A stretch of DNA of 6,656 nucleotides. Source: DATHGT01 sp035317605 (lineage in GTDB: Bacteria > Methylomirabilota > Methylomirabilia > Rokubacteriales > CSP1-6). The stretch covers positions 1 through 6,656 of the forward strand of contig DATHGT010000158.1 of the NCBI GenBank assembly GCA_035317605.1, written 5' to 3'. The notes under the pieces are model-generated. The model did not search any database. It saw only the letters and a program-made list of their open reading frames with translations, and was not told the origin of the DNA. A program made the translations under genes and the position numbers. The stretch's first letter is position 1. Each line of letters starts with the position of its first letter. Of this stretch, positions 5,533 to 6,656 are shown piece by piece.

Positions 5533-6656
5533 TCAGGAAGGACGCCCGCCGTCCTCTCGCAGAGCTGCGACGAAGTTCCCGAACTGTGCGAGCTCGTCGA
5601 GGCGGTCGACGAGCGCTTCGATCCGCGTCACCCCGTCCGGGCTGAGGACCACGCCCGCCAGCTCGCGGAACTTCGCGCGGATCTCGTCCTCGCGATACGG
5701 ATCCTGAAAGTCGCCGCGAGCGCTCTCGCGCAGCCGCGTGAACGCGCGGCCGTCGGTCAGGGTCACGGTCACTCGCGCGGGCTTGAGCCGCGGCACCTGA
5801 GCGCTGAGATCGGGATCCTCCCGGACCGTGACCCGCCGACGGAAGGCGCCGATCGCCCGATCGTGGACGGCCTCTTCGGTGAACGCGTGATAGCCCGCGG
5901 TGCCGCGCAGGACCAGGGCGGCGGCCGCGTGGGGGAGCGAGTACTTGGCCGCGAAATAGTTGATCGGGTCCGGCTCCCGCATGTTGGCGGCGAAGCGGTA
6001 GGTCGCCACCTCGATGCGCTCGATGCCGTCGGGACGTGGCCGATGCTCGGTGAGGATCTCTTCGAGCGCGTCCAGCGCCGCGTAGATCGGGTTGCAGCAG
6101 GCGCGTAGCCGGAAATAGTTGCGCGTGATCTCCCATCGCTCGCCCAGCGCTTCCGTCAGGGCTTCGGGCCGGAAGCCATCGCCGACCAACTGGCCGAACG
6201 CCTCTTCGATTGCGTCCGGCTGGGCGGCGACGCCGGCCAACGCCAGCTCGGAGGCCAGCACGCCGGCGAACCCGCTCATGCCTCCGGCCACGTTCAGCGC
6301 GGTGGCTCCGGCGACCGCGTTGGTGTAGCCGGGTGTGAGGACGAGGATCGCGCCGATTCTGAGCGCCAGACTCGTCTGGACGCCGGTCAAGCCGCGCAGC
6401 CGCGCCCCGGCCGCCACCGCGCCCATGAGGGGGGCCTGGCCATTTTGATGGGCGAGCGGCCGCGCGGTCAGTGCCGCGGCCACCCGAGCGGCGACGTCGT
6501 AGCCGAGGATCAGCGCGGCCAGCGTCTCCTTTCCTGACCGCTCCAGCCATTCGGCGCTGGCGAGCACGGTGGGCAAGACCTGCACGGCGGCCTGGCAGGA
6601 GACGTAGCGATGCCCCTCGCACAACTCGATCGAGCGCCCGGCCAGCCCGTTGAGCA
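5533..6656 (-). CDS. MmgE/PrpD family protein, N-terminus beyond the window
   Basis: About 374 residues of a protein of the MmgE/PrpD family are visible; members include 2-methylcitrate dehydratase (PrpD) and cis-aconitate decarboxylase, but many have unknown substrates. Relatives are about 450-480 residues, so roughly the first 80-100 lie beyond the window edge. The frame is open to the edge; a TTG at 6624 is not the true start, because family sequence (LNGLAGRSIEL) continues upstream of it. Later hallmarks are LALRIGAILVLTPGYTNAV, a Gly/Ala-rich helical stretch, ITRNYFRLRACC followed by AALDAL, and a C-terminal lid domain with VTVTLTDGRAF and a KFRELAG segment. Positions that are usually catalytic look changed: the acidic DxDDT-like motif reads ELCEG and is not followed by the usual HP, and the RACC segment continues NPIY rather than with a His. 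It is convergent with the importer operon, so shared function is only a guess. The family is sure; the reaction is not. Confidence 0.88.
   Translation of the reverse strand, partial: LNGLAGRSIELCEGHRYVSCQAAVQVLPTVLASAEWLERSGKETLAALILGYDVAARVAAALTARPLAHQNGQAPLMGAVAAGARLRGLTGVQTSLALRIGAILVLTPGYTNAVAGATALNVAGGMSGFAGVLASELALAGVAAQPDAIEEAFGQLVGDGFRPEALTEALGERWEITRNYFRLRACCNPIYAALDALEEILTEHRPRPDGIERIEVATYRFAANMREPDPINYFAAKYSLPHAAAALVLRGTAGYHAFTEEAVHDRAIGAFRRRVTVREDPDLSAQVPRLKPARVTVTLTDGRAFTRLRESARGDFQDPYREDEIRAKFRELAGVVLSPDGVTRIEALVDRLDELAQFGNFVAALREDGGRPS

Noticed and set aside
5357..6622. 421-codon minus-strand ORF overlapping the MmgE/PrpD gene
   Set aside because: It is an out-of-frame, Arg-rich shadow; the frame ending at 5533 carries the MmgE/PrpD motifs.

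Overview
This is a high-GC bacterial window (hand counts: about 73% GC in one 60-base line of the ATPase gene, 57-60% in lines of the 398-906 gap). Most of it is a peptide-type (Dpp/Opp, ABC family 5) importer locus. The GC, the crowded overlapping genes, the Dpp-like cassette beside an MmgE/PrpD gene and the DUF4258/YgiT pair would suit an uncultured soil or sediment lineage such as Rokubacteria/Methylomirabilota, or a high-GC proteobacterium. That placement is inference; the window has no phylogenetic marker.

Layout: (1) 2-397, plus strand: C-terminal end of the periplasmic substrate-binding protein. (2) 398-906: a lower-GC gap with no recognisable gene but several short inverted repeats. 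(3) 907-1418, minus strand: a YgiT-type zinc-finger (MqsA-like antitoxin) gene preceded by a DUF4258 gene. The two read as one 172-codon fusion, but the fusion is best explained by two compensating indels in a normal pair whose stop and start overlap as ATGA. (4) 1555-5502, plus strand: two permeases and two ATPases (dppB-, dppC-, dppD- and dppF-like order). B/C and C/D overlap. A 99-base gap between D and F holds two strong hairpins and a 32-codon ORF ending on the F start codon. (5) 5533 to the window end, minus strand: most of an MmgE/PrpD-family gene, convergent with the ABC operon.

The binding protein would deliver a peptide-like or similar solute to the two-permease channel, driven by the ATPase pair; all five importer parts are present. 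The minus-strand pair lies between the binding protein and the permeases, so the permease-ATPase genes may need their own promoter; a weak candidate lies at 1483-1511. The substrate cannot be told from sequence, and any link between transport and the MmgE/PrpD enzyme is only contextual.

No wholly new system is evident. The points most worth a second look are the double frameshift in the DUF4258/YgiT pair, the structured D-F spacer with its coupled small ORF, and the altered active-site region of the MmgE/PrpD protein.
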